Positions 26,229 to 34,948 of a stretch of DNA of 64,000 nucleotides are shown in pieces (within the stretch, counting starts at the first letter, position 1; each line of letters starts with the position of its first letter). Source of the DNA: Desulfobaculum bizertense DSM 18034 (GTDB taxonomy: Bacteria; Desulfobacterota; Desulfovibrionia; Desulfovibrionales; Desulfovibrionaceae); NCBI RefSeq assembly GCF_900167065.1, contig NZ_FUYA01000005.1, forward strand, positions 1 through 64,000, read 5' to 3'. Position numbers and translations under genes: made by a program. The notes under the pieces were generated by a model, which had not been told where the DNA came from, made no database searches, and was given only the letters and a program-made list of their open reading frames with translations.

Positions 26229-26982
26229 CAGCACTCTTCGAAAGATGAAAAATGAGGCCAAGGCAGTAACGGCACAGTATACTCTTCCCCGGTTCTACCG
26301 GGACTGTTCCTCTGAGCTGAATTTCTGTTCCAGAAGCTTCTTCGACCACCCTGATCTGCTTCGCCTTCAGGGAGACGTAATTCCTTTTCTGTACGATGAC
26401 GCCAGCTATGGGGTCTATCACGCCAAAAAAAGTGCCATCGAAGCAGGAGCAATCATCCTGCACGAAGCACCAGAAAACGACATCGCACACCATCGCCACC
26501 TCGCCTATCTTGCCCAGTTCAGCGGGCTTTTGCATGGCACATGCAGGCTGGAGCAGGAGCACGGAGAAAAAGGCGCAGAAGTCGCACTGATGGTACTCAA
26601 AGAATACGAGATCAGTGATGAAGATCGAGATCTTGTCGCCTTTGCCATCCGCGATCACAGACCTTTTGAACCCCGCCTCCCTGCCCCAAACAAGGACGCA
26701 GAGATCATTGCAAACGCGCTGTACGACGCAGTCAATTTCCGCTGGGGACTCGACCTCTACTCAACAACCCTGTGGGAATTCTCCGACTACAACGAGCTTG
26801 AGTTTGACGAAGCGCTGGCTCTTTTTGAAAAGAGCGGAGAAATCATCAAAAAACTTGATGACACATTCCGGTCCAGTACAGGCAAACTGTATGGTCCCGA
26901 ATTTCTTGAAATCGGCACCAAGCTTGTCACAGAAATCCCTGCTCACCTAAACGAAAAGAAACGGGACATTCTGAGTCTTTAA
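26221..26982 (+). CDS. HD-domain-like protein with altered HD pair
   Basis: 253 aa, soluble. The region of about 85-150 has an HD-phosphohydrolase layout: His91/His93, 'FSGLLHGTCRLEQEHGEKGAE' region at about 100-120 and 'VAFAIRDHRP' at about 139-148. The expected His-Asp is His105-Gly106, so the metal-binding Asp is replaced. The rest of the protein matches no family I can name. Its start overlaps the rpoH stop by 8 bp, implying co-translation. It may be a catalytically inactive or divergent HD protein. Confidence 0.65.
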
Positions 26983-27117
26983 AATACCCATTGGGGCGTG
27001 TCCTTTGCGGATGCGCCCCAATTCCAGTATTCTGTATTTTACTCCCACAATCGCACTTTGTGATGGTGGTATTTCTTCGCCAACTGCATGAGGAATATCC
27101 TTTCAAAACGGAGACAG

Positions 27118-28818
27118 ATGCCTATCATGCCCCGATTTGCCTCGCCACTTGCAAGCGCCGCACTCACTGCCCTGCTCTGCTCCTGCGTCCAATCCCAACC
27201 AACTCAGGCTGTTGCGCCCGCCCCCCAGCAAAAAATTCAGTGGGATCTGACTGGTGCCGCTGATTCTACGTTTCAGTATCTCCGTTTTCAGAGTGCCCTT
27301 ATGCAGGAAGACCCGCAGGAATCCGAAAGCGCACTGGAAACCCTGCTTAAAGGTCCACATAGCCCCCAGCTTTTTCTGGAGGGTGCCAATTTTTACTGGC
27401 GACGCAACGACATTGGTCGCACTCGCGAAGTCCTGAAACAGGGCATTGCCGAATTTCCAGACAGTCTGGACCTCGTTTTGTCCCTGTCTACGACTTACTA
27501 CGCAGAAAAGCGCTACCCGGATGCCATTCTGACCATTCAGGAATTTTTACGCGACCACCCGAAAGAATGGATAGCCTACCGTGAAATGGCGGTTATCTAT
27601 CTTGCCGATGGAAAAAGTCCTGAAGCACTCGAAGCCATCCAGAAAATTCCTCACGACAAGCAGACCGCAACAAGTCTGTATTACGGTGCCCGGGCTTCTG
27701 CCGGACTGGGAAAAACCCGGCAGGCAGAAAACATGCTGCACCGCGCGCTCAAGCTTGACCCTGACTTTTTGGACGCCCTGTCTGAACTGGCGGTTCTGTA
27801 CGAACGCGAAAAGAATTTCGTTGCCGCCGAAAAGACCTATGGAAAACTGCTTGAAAAAGGCGTGTCTGAAAAAGACGTTCGCCTGCGCCTCATTGGCCTG
27901 AACCTCAAGATGAACACCCCTGACAAGGCTCTTGTCATCTTCCAGCAGGGACCAGCCACTGACACCCAGTATGCACTGGAAGCAGCAACACTTTTCCTTG
28001 AAGAAAAATTTTACGATCACGCCAAAACGGTTCTCGCACCGCTTCAGAAAGTCAAAGGAACCCCACAGCGCCTATGGTTTTACATGGCGGTTCTGGCCTA
28101 CGAGGGAGACCGCAATTCCCAGAAGGCTCTGGACTACCTTGAGCGAATCCCTGAGGACTCCCCTCTGTATGAACGCTCGGTTCGTTTCCGTGTTCAGCTT
28201 TTGATTGAGCTAAACCGCAAGGATAAGGCCCTGTATCTGATTCGACAGCAGAAGCAGGAGAACCCGGACATTCGTCCATACTGGACTCTGGAAGCGCACC
28301 TTCTTGAGAGCGCAGGCCGACACCGTGCCGCGCGCCGGGTTTTGGAACAGGCCATTACCAAGTGGCCTGACGACACAGAACTGCTGTACGCCCTTGGCGT
28401 GATTTATGACAAACTCCAGCTTTCTCAGCGAAGCCGGGAAATCATGGACCAAATTATCCTCAAGGACCCAGAACATGCTGATGCCCTGAACTTCCTTGGG
28501 TACAGTCTTGTTGAACAGAACAAGGATCTGGAACGGGCAGAGGTGCTCATCAAAAAAGCCCTCTCCATTGATCCTGAAAACGGATATATTATTGACTCAC
28601 TGGCCTGGCTCTATCTGCGCATCGGGCAGTTTGAAAAAGCATGGGAGCAGATTCAGCGTGCGGTGGACCGGGTGACCGACGACGCGACCCTCTGGGAACA
28701 CTACGGCGACATCGCCCGCTCACTAGGAAACAAAGACAAGGCCCGCGAAGGCTACTCCAACGCACTGGAACTCGCTCCAAACAACTCAAGCGTACAGGAA
28801 AAACTTAAGGCCTTATGA
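27118..28818 (+). CDS. TPR-repeat lipoprotein
   Basis: 566 aa from the ATG at 27118, which has GGAG upstream. A lipoprotein signal ends in 'LLCSC'. The mature protein is almost entirely tetratricopeptide repeats (about 60-560) with typical 'A..Y...' spacing, including 'NFLGYSLVEQNKDLERAE' and 'LYLRIGQFEKAWEQI'. It probably acts as a periplasmic or outer-membrane scaffold. The stop overlaps the start of the next lipoprotein gene (ATGA), suggesting joint function, perhaps in outer-membrane lipoprotein handling. Confidence 0.85.
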   Translation: MPIMPRFASPLASAALTALLCSCVQSQPTQAVAPAPQQKIQWDLTGAADSTFQYLRFQSALMQEDPQESESALETLLKGPHSPQLFLEGANFYWRRNDIGRTREVLKQGIAEFPDSLDLVLSLSTTYYAEKRYPDAILTIQEFLRDHPKEWIAYREMAVIYLADGKSPEALEAIQKIPHDKQTATSLYYGARASAGLGKTRQAENMLHRALKLDPDFLDALSELAVLYEREKNFVAAEKTYGKLLEKGVSEKDVRLRLIGLNLKMNTPDKALVIFQQGPATDTQYALEAATLFLEEKFYDHAKTVLAPLQKVKGTPQRLWFYMAVLAYEGDRNSQKALDYLERIPEDSPLYERSVRFRVQLLIELNRKDKALYLIRQQKQENPDIRPYWTLEAHLLESAGRHRAARRVLEQAITKWPDDTELLYALGVIYDKLQLSQRSREIMDQIILKDPEHADALNFLGYSLVEQNKDLERAEVLIKKALSIDPENGYIIDSLAWLYLRIGQFEKAWEQIQRAVDRVTDDATLWEHYGDIARSLGNKDKAREGYSNALELAPNNSSVQEKLKAL

Positions 28819-29648
28819 AAATACACTGTCTCGGCCCGAAGAAGCTTCTTCGGGCCGCTTTTCTGCTCTGTATAGGCGTCTTTCTGCTCGCTGGCTGTGC
28901 ACAAAAAGCACCCCAGACTCCTCTGGTTGGACCTGGCCTAAATGCCGAGGCGCTCTGGTCACAGTTTACACAAACTCACGCCAAAAATTTTGTTCCAAAG
29001 ACACTCGACGCCACCGCAAGTCTCCAGTACAAAGGGCGTCGAGCAGGACGGGTCAACGTCCGGTTTTGGGGAGATTTTTCCCGACCACTGCGTCTTGACC
29101 TCTCTGCTGGATTTGGCACCACAGTTGCCCTTGTTCGCGAAGATGCATCCCGTCTCGTCTGCTACTACCCACAGGACAAACTTGCGCTCTACTCGCATAC
29201 AGGCCCACAGGCAGCTTTAGACGCTGGACTTCCCCTGCCTTTCACTCTTCAGGATCTTGCTCTGCTCATGGCTGGTGCATACCCCAGCCTTGCCGCACAA
29301 AAGTATTCCAGGGCCGATATTCAGCCCAATGGAAACTGGAAATATTTCTTTAGTCATGGAACTGTCGCAAGCATTACACTTGACTCCATAGGCCAACCTG
29401 TGGAACTCACCGGGCAGCACAAAACTCTGGGCTGGACCCTTCTTCTTGGGCGGTATACAGACGAAGAGGGTCAAAGTCCTCGTCCCAAAAAGCTCGAACT
29501 TCGCCTTTCTACCGGTGATATTGCGATTTTACGGACTAAAAATTTCTCGCTTGATTCCACACAGTGGAATGCCAAAGCCCTTGCTCTGGAGCTTCCTCCA
29601 GAGACGCTTCTGCGGCCTATGGATTCTCGTCTGCAACCTGAAAATTGA
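28815..29648 (+). CDS. LolB-like outer-membrane lipoprotein
   Basis: 277 aa. The lipoprotein signal ends 'LLAGC'. The mature part has a LolB/LppX-like pattern: 'DATASLQYKGRRAGRVNVRF', then 'PLRLDLSAGFGTTVALV', as in proteins that receive lipoproteins at the outer membrane. Similarity is by pattern, so a LolB role is inferred. It is coupled to the TPR lipoprotein upstream. Confidence 0.65.
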   Translation: MKIHCLGPKKLLRAAFLLCIGVFLLAGCAQKAPQTPLVGPGLNAEALWSQFTQTHAKNFVPKTLDATASLQYKGRRAGRVNVRFWGDFSRPLRLDLSAGFGTTVALVREDASRLVCYYPQDKLALYSHTGPQAALDAGLPLPFTLQDLALLMAGAYPSLAAQKYSRADIQPNGNWKYFFSHGTVASITLDSIGQPVELTGQHKTLGWTLLLGRYTDEEGQSPRPKKLELRLSTGDIAILRTKNFSLDSTQWNAKALALELPPETLLRPMDSRLQPEN

Positions 29649-29667
29649 CCTGCAAGGAAGTATGACT

Positions 29668-30039
29668 ATGCCTCAATCCGACAAAACATCCGAGCACTCT
29701 GCCTCCGGACTTTTTGATACACTCAGGACTGGCCTTTCCGTCCTCGGCGACGAACTGAAATGGATATGCATCAAAGCTCTGCGCTCCATCGAAATCCGCC
29801 AGATGGAAAAACGCCTCGAAAAAGAGTACACCGCCCTCGGAAAGGCGATGCACAGTGAGCTTTCTCCTGAAAAGGCTTCGGATGCTGAGGCCACACAGAC
29901 TGTCGCCATCAGCTCCGACATGACTCTCTGCCTCAAGCAGATCGAGTTCCTTCAGGAAGAAATTGCGTTCTTGCGCAAGGAATGCTCCAAAAAACGAGAG
30001 TCTCTCGTTAGCGAAAGAATTTCCAAAATGAATTCCTAG
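29668..30039 (+). CDS. Small coiled-coil protein
   Basis: 123 aa, no known family. It is Glu/Lys-rich and probably helical, with heptad-like runs at about 35-55 and 90-120 ('LKQIEFLQEEIAFLRKE'). No signal peptide. The second of two nearby ATGs is preferred because AAGGA is nine bases before it. It lies between the LolB-like gene and rpiB and is probably cotranscribed. Confidence 0.6.
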   Translation: MPQSDKTSEHSASGLFDTLRTGLSVLGDELKWICIKALRSIEIRQMEKRLEKEYTALGKAMHSELSPEKASDAEATQTVAISSDMTLCLKQIEFLQEEIAFLRKECSKKRESLVSERISKMNS

Positions 30040-30094
30040 GCTCTGGCCAACGGACTTCGTAAACCCTTAAACCATTTTCCCAAAGGGTGGCAAA

Positions 30095-30535
30095 ATGTCA
30101 CAGAAAACGGTCGCCATCGGCTCCGACCACGCTGGCTATGCACTGAAGGTAGTGCTCATCAAGCATCTTGAAGAACGCGGCTATGCAGTCAAGGACGTTG
30201 GTCCTTTTGACACCTGCAGTGTCGACTACCCCATCTATGCAAAAAAGCTCTGCCAGCACGTGCTGGAAGAAGGCTGCCCCGGCGTGCTCATCTGCGGCAC
30301 CGGCATTGGCATGTCCATGACCGCGAACCACATCCCCGGTATCCGCGCAGCTCTGTGCACCAACAGCTTTCACGCTCGCATGACCCGTATGCACAATGAT
30401 GCAAACGTCCTCTGCCTTGGTGAACGCGTTACCGGTCCCGGCGTGGCAGTGGAACTGCTCGACATTTTCCTCGACACTGAGTTTGAAGGTGGACGCCATC
30501 TGCGCCGCATCGAACTCATCGAGAACGACAAGTAA
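30095..30535 (+). CDS. rpiB: Ribose-5-phosphate isomerase B
   Basis: 146 aa, RpiB/LacAB family. 'IGSDHAGYALK', the catalytic-Cys motif 'LICGTGIGMSM' and 'ARMTRMHNDANVLCLG' are all present. It interconverts ribose-5-phosphate and ribulose-5-phosphate. It is followed by tkt and glpX, giving a sugar-phosphate operon. Confidence 0.95.
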   Translation: MSQKTVAIGSDHAGYALKVVLIKHLEERGYAVKDVGPFDTCSVDYPIYAKKLCQHVLEEGCPGVLICGTGIGMSMTANHIPGIRAALCTNSFHARMTRMHNDANVLCLGERVTGPGVAVELLDIFLDTEFEGGRHLRRIELIENDK

Positions 30536-30608
30536 ACATTTCTGTTAGAGGGTCGCTCCCCTCTTTTCATTCAAGCCCGCAATCGCGGCGCAAAGGAATT
30601 TGACCACC

Positions 30609-32588
30609 ATGAAATCTCAGGTGAACCCCGAAATGGACGCCAAAGCAGTTAACGTGCTCAAGGCGCTTGTCATGGACGCCACCCGCAAGGCTAACTCCGG
30701 CCATCCCGGCGGCCCCATGTCTTCTGCAGATATGACCTACATCCTGTTCAAGGATTTCCTTCGCTTTGACCCCAGCAATCCTAACTGGTTCAACCGCGAT
30801 CGCTTCATCCTTTCCGCAGGTCACGAATCTTCCCTCCTGTACGGTCTGCTGCACTTCTGTGACTACCTGAGCGTTGAAGACCTCAAGGGCTTCCGCCAGT
30901 TCGGTAGCCGCACCCCCGGCCATCCCGAAATCGAAATTCCCGGTGTCGAAGTAACCACCGGTCCTCTTGGTCAGGGCTTTGCCATGGGCGTTGGTGAAGC
31001 TGTTGCAGAAGCTCTGCTTCGCAACAAGCTCGGCAAAGACGTTCAGGATCATTATTCCTACGTTCTCGCTTCTGACGGTGACTTCCAGGAGCCTATCGCT
31101 CTTGGCGCAGCTTCCCTCGCAGGCCTCTGGGGCCTCGGTAAGCTCATCGTGATGTACGACAAGAACGACGTCCAGCTCGCTGGTCCGACTTCCCGTTGCG
31201 ACTGTATCGACTACGTTAAGGTTTTCGAGGGCATGTGTTGGCAGGTTCTCGAAATCAACGGTCACAACCATGAAGAAATTCGCGAAGCTGTCAAAAAAGC
31301 ACAGCTTGACCCCCGCCCCACTCTCATCATCGGCCACACCGTGATGGCAAAAGGCACCGCAACCCGCGAAGGCGACCACGAGACTCACGGTGCTCCGCTT
31401 CCGCCAGAAGAAATTGCTGCAACCAAGGAAAAATGGGGACTCGATCCTCAGGCCGACTTCCAGGTGCCTGAAGACGTTCTGGTTCACTTCCGCAGCGAAT
31501 TCGGCGAATACGAAGCTACCGCAGCACAGTGGCATCGCCAGCTCGTCCAGCGCATCGAATCCGACGCTGATTTCGAAGCTCTTTGGAAGCAGGTCAGCGA
31601 ACCTCGCTCCGGCCTCTCTTTCGAGCTTCCTGAGTTCGAAGACGGAAGCTCCGTTGCGACCCGTAAGGCTTGGGGTGCATGCCTCAACGCTATCACCGAC
31701 CAGCTCCCCCTGCTCGCAGGCGGCTCCGCTGACCTCGACCCCTCCAACCAGACTGCAAAGTTCCGCGAAACTGTCGGCGTGTTCTGCAAAGACGACCACA
31801 GCAAGCGTAACCTGTCCTTTGGTGTTCGTGAGTTCCCCATGGCCGCTATCCTTAACGGTATGGCTGCACACGGTGGCGTCGTTCCCTTTGGCGCAACCTT
31901 CCTCGTCTTCTCCGACTACGAGAGAAATGCCCTCAGAATGTCCGCCCTGCAGAAGCTCCCAGTCCTGCACGTCTTTACGCACGACTCTTTCTACGTTGGC
32001 GAAGACGGCCCGACTCACCAGCCCATCGAGCATGCTAGCTCTCTGCGCCTGATCCCCGACCTGAATGTTTTCCGCCCCGCAGACGCATACGAAACCCGCG
32101 CCTGCCTCGAAATGGCAATCAAGGAAGATGAGCACCCCAGCTGCCTGCTCCTCACCCGTCAGGGTCTGCCGGTTCTGGCTCCTGCATCCTTCCCCAGCGT
32201 TGTCGACGGCCCGTCCAAGGGTGGCTACATCCTTAAGGACGCCGAAGGTGAAGCAGAAATCACCATCATCGCCTCTGGTTCCGAAGTCTCCCTCGCACTC
32301 GACACCGCTGCTCAGCTCGCACCTCGAAAGGTCCGCGTCGTCAGCGTGCCCTGCATGGACATCTTCGATGCACAGAGCGATGAGTACAAAAAATCCGTTC
32401 TCGGCAACGGCCTCCGTGTCGCTGTCGAAGCCGGCGCATCCGGCCTTTGGTACAAGTACACAGGTCTCGACGGCATTGTCTTCGGCCTCGACCACTTCGG
32501 TGCTTCCGCCCCCGCTGGCGAGCTTGCCAAAGAATACGGATTTACACCTGAGAATCTGACTCGTATTATTACTGAAAAACTTGGCTAA
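30609..32588 (+). CDS. tkt: Transketolase
   Basis: 659 aa from the ATG. The thiamine-diphosphate site includes 'NSGHPGGPMSSADM' and 'ASDGDFQEP'. The central domain has 'FGVREFPMAAILNGMAAHGG' and a C-terminal domain follows. It moves two-carbon units between sugar phosphates. A TTG nine bases upstream is in frame but too close to AAGGA; the ATG is somewhat far from it, so the start is not certain. It overlaps the preferred glpX leader. Confidence 0.95.
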   Translation: MKSQVNPEMDAKAVNVLKALVMDATRKANSGHPGGPMSSADMTYILFKDFLRFDPSNPNWFNRDRFILSAGHESSLLYGLLHFCDYLSVEDLKGFRQFGSRTPGHPEIEIPGVEVTTGPLGQGFAMGVGEAVAEALLRNKLGKDVQDHYSYVLASDGDFQEPIALGAASLAGLWGLGKLIVMYDKNDVQLAGPTSRCDCIDYVKVFEGMCWQVLEINGHNHEEIREAVKKAQLDPRPTLIIGHTVMAKGTATREGDHETHGAPLPPEEIAATKEKWGLDPQADFQVPEDVLVHFRSEFGEYEATAAQWHRQLVQRIESDADFEALWKQVSEPRSGLSFELPEFEDGSSVATRKAWGACLNAITDQLPLLAGGSADLDPSNQTAKFRETVGVFCKDDHSKRNLSFGVREFPMAAILNGMAAHGGVVPFGATFLVFSDYERNALRMSALQKLPVLHVFTHDSFYVGEDGPTHQPIEHASSLRLIPDLNVFRPADAYETRACLEMAIKEDEHPSCLLLTRQGLPVLAPASFPSVVDGPSKGGYILKDAEGEAEITIIASGSEVSLALDTAAQLAPRKVRVVSVPCMDIFDAQSDEYKKSVLGNGLRVAVEAGASGLWYKYTGLDGIVFGLDHFGASAPAGELAKEYGFTPENLTRIITEKLG

Positions 32589-32616
32589 TTTTTTGGCGCA
32601 AGAAAGGAGAAACACA

Positions 32617-33600
32617 GTGGAAGCTCCTGATCGCAATCTCGCATTGGATCTGGTCCGCATTACGGAAGCAGCAGCGCTGTCTTCTGGCCGTTGGCTTGGT
32701 AAAGGCGACAAAGAAGCCGGAGACCAGGCAGCTGTCGACGCAATGCGCCTCTCTTTTAACTCCCTCCCCATTGATGGCACCGTCATCATCGGCGAAGGAG
32801 AAAAAGACAAGGCACCGATGCTCTACAATGGTGAGCATGTCGGCGCTGGTGGAGCCCTCAAAGTTGACGTCGCTGTCGACCCCGTTGAAGGTACCAACCT
32901 TCTCGCCTACGGCCGCCCCAACGCAATTTCCGTCGTTGGCGTAGCTCCCAAAGGCACCATGTTTAACCCCGGTCCCAGCTTCTACATGCAGAAGCTCGTT
33001 GTCCCCGCAGCAGCAAAAGACGTCGTTCACCTCGACGCTCCTGTGAAAGACAACCTGACCAACATCGCAAAGGCTCTCGACAAAGACGTTAACGACCTCG
33101 TCGTTTTCGTCCTCGACAAGCCCCGACACAAGCAGCTTATCTCTGAGATTCGCGCAACTGGCGCCCGTATTCAGCTCCACACCGACGGCGACGTCGCTGG
33201 CTCCCTTATGGCCATCGACCCCCGCTCCGAAGTCGACCTGATGATGGGCACCGGCGGTACCCCAGAAGGCGTTCTCTCCGCTTGCGCTATCCGCGCTATG
33301 GGCGGCGAAATGCTCGCCCGTCTCGACCCCCGCTCCAAAAAAGAAGAGCAGGCTCTCATTGACGCCGGTATCGACATCCGCGAAATCTACACCGTTCGCA
33401 CCCTCGTCAAAACCGACGACACCTTCTTCGCCGCTACCGGTATCTCCGGCGGCACCTTCCTGAAAGGCGTGACCTACACTGGTCAGGGCGCGACCACCCA
33501 CTCTCTCGTTATGCGTGGCAAAACCGGCACAATCCGGTACATCGACGCACAGCATAAGTGGGATAAGCTCATGCGATTCTCTTCCGTAAAATACGACTAG
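32617..33600 (+). CDS. glpX: Class II fructose-1,6-bisphosphatase
   Basis: 327 aa from a GTG start preceded by AAAGGAG; the usual family N-terminus 'EAPDRNLALDLVRITEAAAL' follows directly. The metal-binding 'GEGEKD' and 'DPVEGTN' motifs are present, as is 'MMGTGGTPEGVLSACAIRAM'. It provides gluconeogenic fructose-6-phosphate and fits with tkt and rpiB upstream. Confidence 0.95.
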   Translation: MEAPDRNLALDLVRITEAAALSSGRWLGKGDKEAGDQAAVDAMRLSFNSLPIDGTVIIGEGEKDKAPMLYNGEHVGAGGALKVDVAVDPVEGTNLLAYGRPNAISVVGVAPKGTMFNPGPSFYMQKLVVPAAAKDVVHLDAPVKDNLTNIAKALDKDVNDLVVFVLDKPRHKQLISEIRATGARIQLHTDGDVAGSLMAIDPRSEVDLMMGTGGTPEGVLSACAIRAMGGEMLARLDPRSKKEEQALIDAGIDIREIYTVRTLVKTDDTFFAATGISGGTFLKGVTYTGQGATTHSLVMRGKTGTIRYIDAQHKWDKLMRFSSVKYD

Positions 33601-33617
33601 AATCTCACGACGCATCC

Positions 33618-33650
33618 AAAGCCCTCTTACTCTGTAAGGGGGCTTTTTTT
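33618..33650 (+). terminator. Intrinsic terminator of the rpiB-tkt-glpX group
   Basis: AAAGCCC..CTTAC pairs with GTAAG..GGGCTTT and is followed by a run of seven T. Confidence 0.85.
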
Positions 33651-33664
33651 ATGGCATGGCAGGA

Positions 33665-34010
33665 TGATACGAGACTCCGTCTCGTGCTCTGCAAGGGGCG
33701 CTGCCCCTTGACCCCGCCCAAGGACGAGGCCCTTGGGAATCCCACTTTCGCTCAAAAAATACGGCTGAATGGGATGAAAGCTTCGCTTTCCTCTCCATCA
33801 GCCGTATTTTTTGAGCTAGTGGGCGTTTCCCGATCGCGTGTTCTTAAGCCTTTTTCTGCCGCACTTATTCCTTTTGAACGCCGAAAGACGTTCTTTACGC
33901 TAGCCCCATAAGTTTAAAAGCCGTCCAAGCGAAGCTTGCACGGCTTTTAAACTCGATGAGGATACGTAAGGGAATCATTCCCTTACGCGGGGTCCGGGGC
34001 TGGCCCCGGT
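33665..34010 (+). repeat. Large intergenic multi-hairpin repeat, copy 2
   Basis: Lies between convergent glpX and korB. It has the same order of hairpins as copy 1 but with different stem sequences: GAGAC/GTCTC first, a 19-bp perfect stem (33750-33768 with 33798-33816) enclosing GAAAGC/GCTTTC, a shortened GAACG/CGTTC hairpin in place of the palindrome, an AGTTTAAAAGCCGT stem with a GAA loop, the conserved GTAAGGGA/TCCCTTAC, and CCGGGGC/GCCCCGG. The flank AAGGGGC/GCCCCTT and the CCAAGG dyad are identical to the other copies. Confidence 0.88.
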
Positions 34011-34094
34011 CCTCTTCCCTTCCCACCCATCCAGCCCTCACGGGCTGTGGCTGGCCCCAATCTTCCCACCCACACAGGCCCCACTAAAGACGTA

Positions 34095-34946
34095 CTACCT
34101 GTATGACTGTAATACACGCACCAGTCCCTGATGGTCAGGCATATGCGTGGCAAGAGGCTGAGCCGGAACCTGCGATGAAATGTCGTCATAGGGCGGCCCA
34201 CTGTGACGATAAATCACACCAAGAGGAATACGCTCCTCAAACTCAAAAGCTTTGCGTAAGGCCTGCGCGCGATCATAGGGGTCATAGGTTTCTGGCAACT
34301 CGTAACACCGCTCCTTGTACCACGCATGGGTGTTGACCTTGTTGAAAGAAACACAGGGCTGGAGAATATCAATCAAGGCAAAACCACGATACTCCATACC
34401 CTTCTGAATAAGCGCTGCGAGATGATCGGGCATACCGGAAAAGGCACGCGCGACAAAGCCAATTCCCATAGAAATAGCAACGGCAATGGGGTTAAACGGA
34501 TGAGAGGGAACCCCCTGAGGCTGCGTCTTGGTCTTCTGCCCAAACATTGTTGTCGGACTCGCCTGCCCCTTTGTGAGACCATAAATCTGATTGTCGTGGG
34601 CAAGAAGTGTTATGTCCATGTTGCGCCGGGCCGCAGCGAGAAAATGATTCCCACCTTCGCCGTAATTGCACCCATCGCCACTGCATACCAAAAGCTTCAT
34701 GCCGGGGTTCGCGAGATGTGCCCCCTGCGCAACGGGCAAAGCACGCCCATGCAGGCCATTGTGAAAATTAATATTCAAATAGTGAGGCATCTTTGCCGCC
34801 TGCCCAATCCCGGAAACCATCATGACCTCATGCGGGGCAAGATTCTGGGCAACAAGGGCCTGCATAATGGCCTGCCGAATACCAAAATTGCCACAACCAG
34901 GGCACCATGATGTTTCAAAATCGCCATAATCTTCGAGACGAACCAT
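34095..34946 (-). CDS. 2-oxoacid:ferredoxin oxidoreductase, beta subunit
   Basis: 283 aa. The thiamine-diphosphate-binding motif 'CSGDGCNYGEGGNHF' and the N-terminal 'CPGCGNFGIRQAI' are typical of KorB-like beta subunits that oxidatively decarboxylate 2-oxoglutarate or a related 2-oxoacid and reduce ferredoxin. The other subunit is encoded 2 bp upstream. AGGGGG precedes the ATG. Substrate cannot be fixed from sequence; 2-oxoglutarate is the usual guess. Confidence 0.9.
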   Translation of the reverse strand: MVRLEDYGDFETSWCPGCGNFGIRQAIMQALVAQNLAPHEVMMVSGIGQAAKMPHYLNINFHNGLHGRALPVAQGAHLANPGMKLLVCSGDGCNYGEGGNHFLAAARRNMDITLLAHDNQIYGLTKGQASPTTMFGQKTKTQPQGVPSHPFNPIAVAISMGIGFVARAFSGMPDHLAALIQKGMEYRGFALIDILQPCVSFNKVNTHAWYKERCYELPETYDPYDRAQALRKAFEFEERIPLGVIYRHSGPPYDDISSQVPAQPLATHMPDHQGLVRVLQSYR

Positions 34947-34948
34947 AG

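Noticed and set aside
30567-32810. Long open frame antisense to tkt
   Set aside because: A strong transketolase gene occupies the other strand; the antisense protein lacks family features and a ribosome site. The same applies to long antisense frames over metH and lon.
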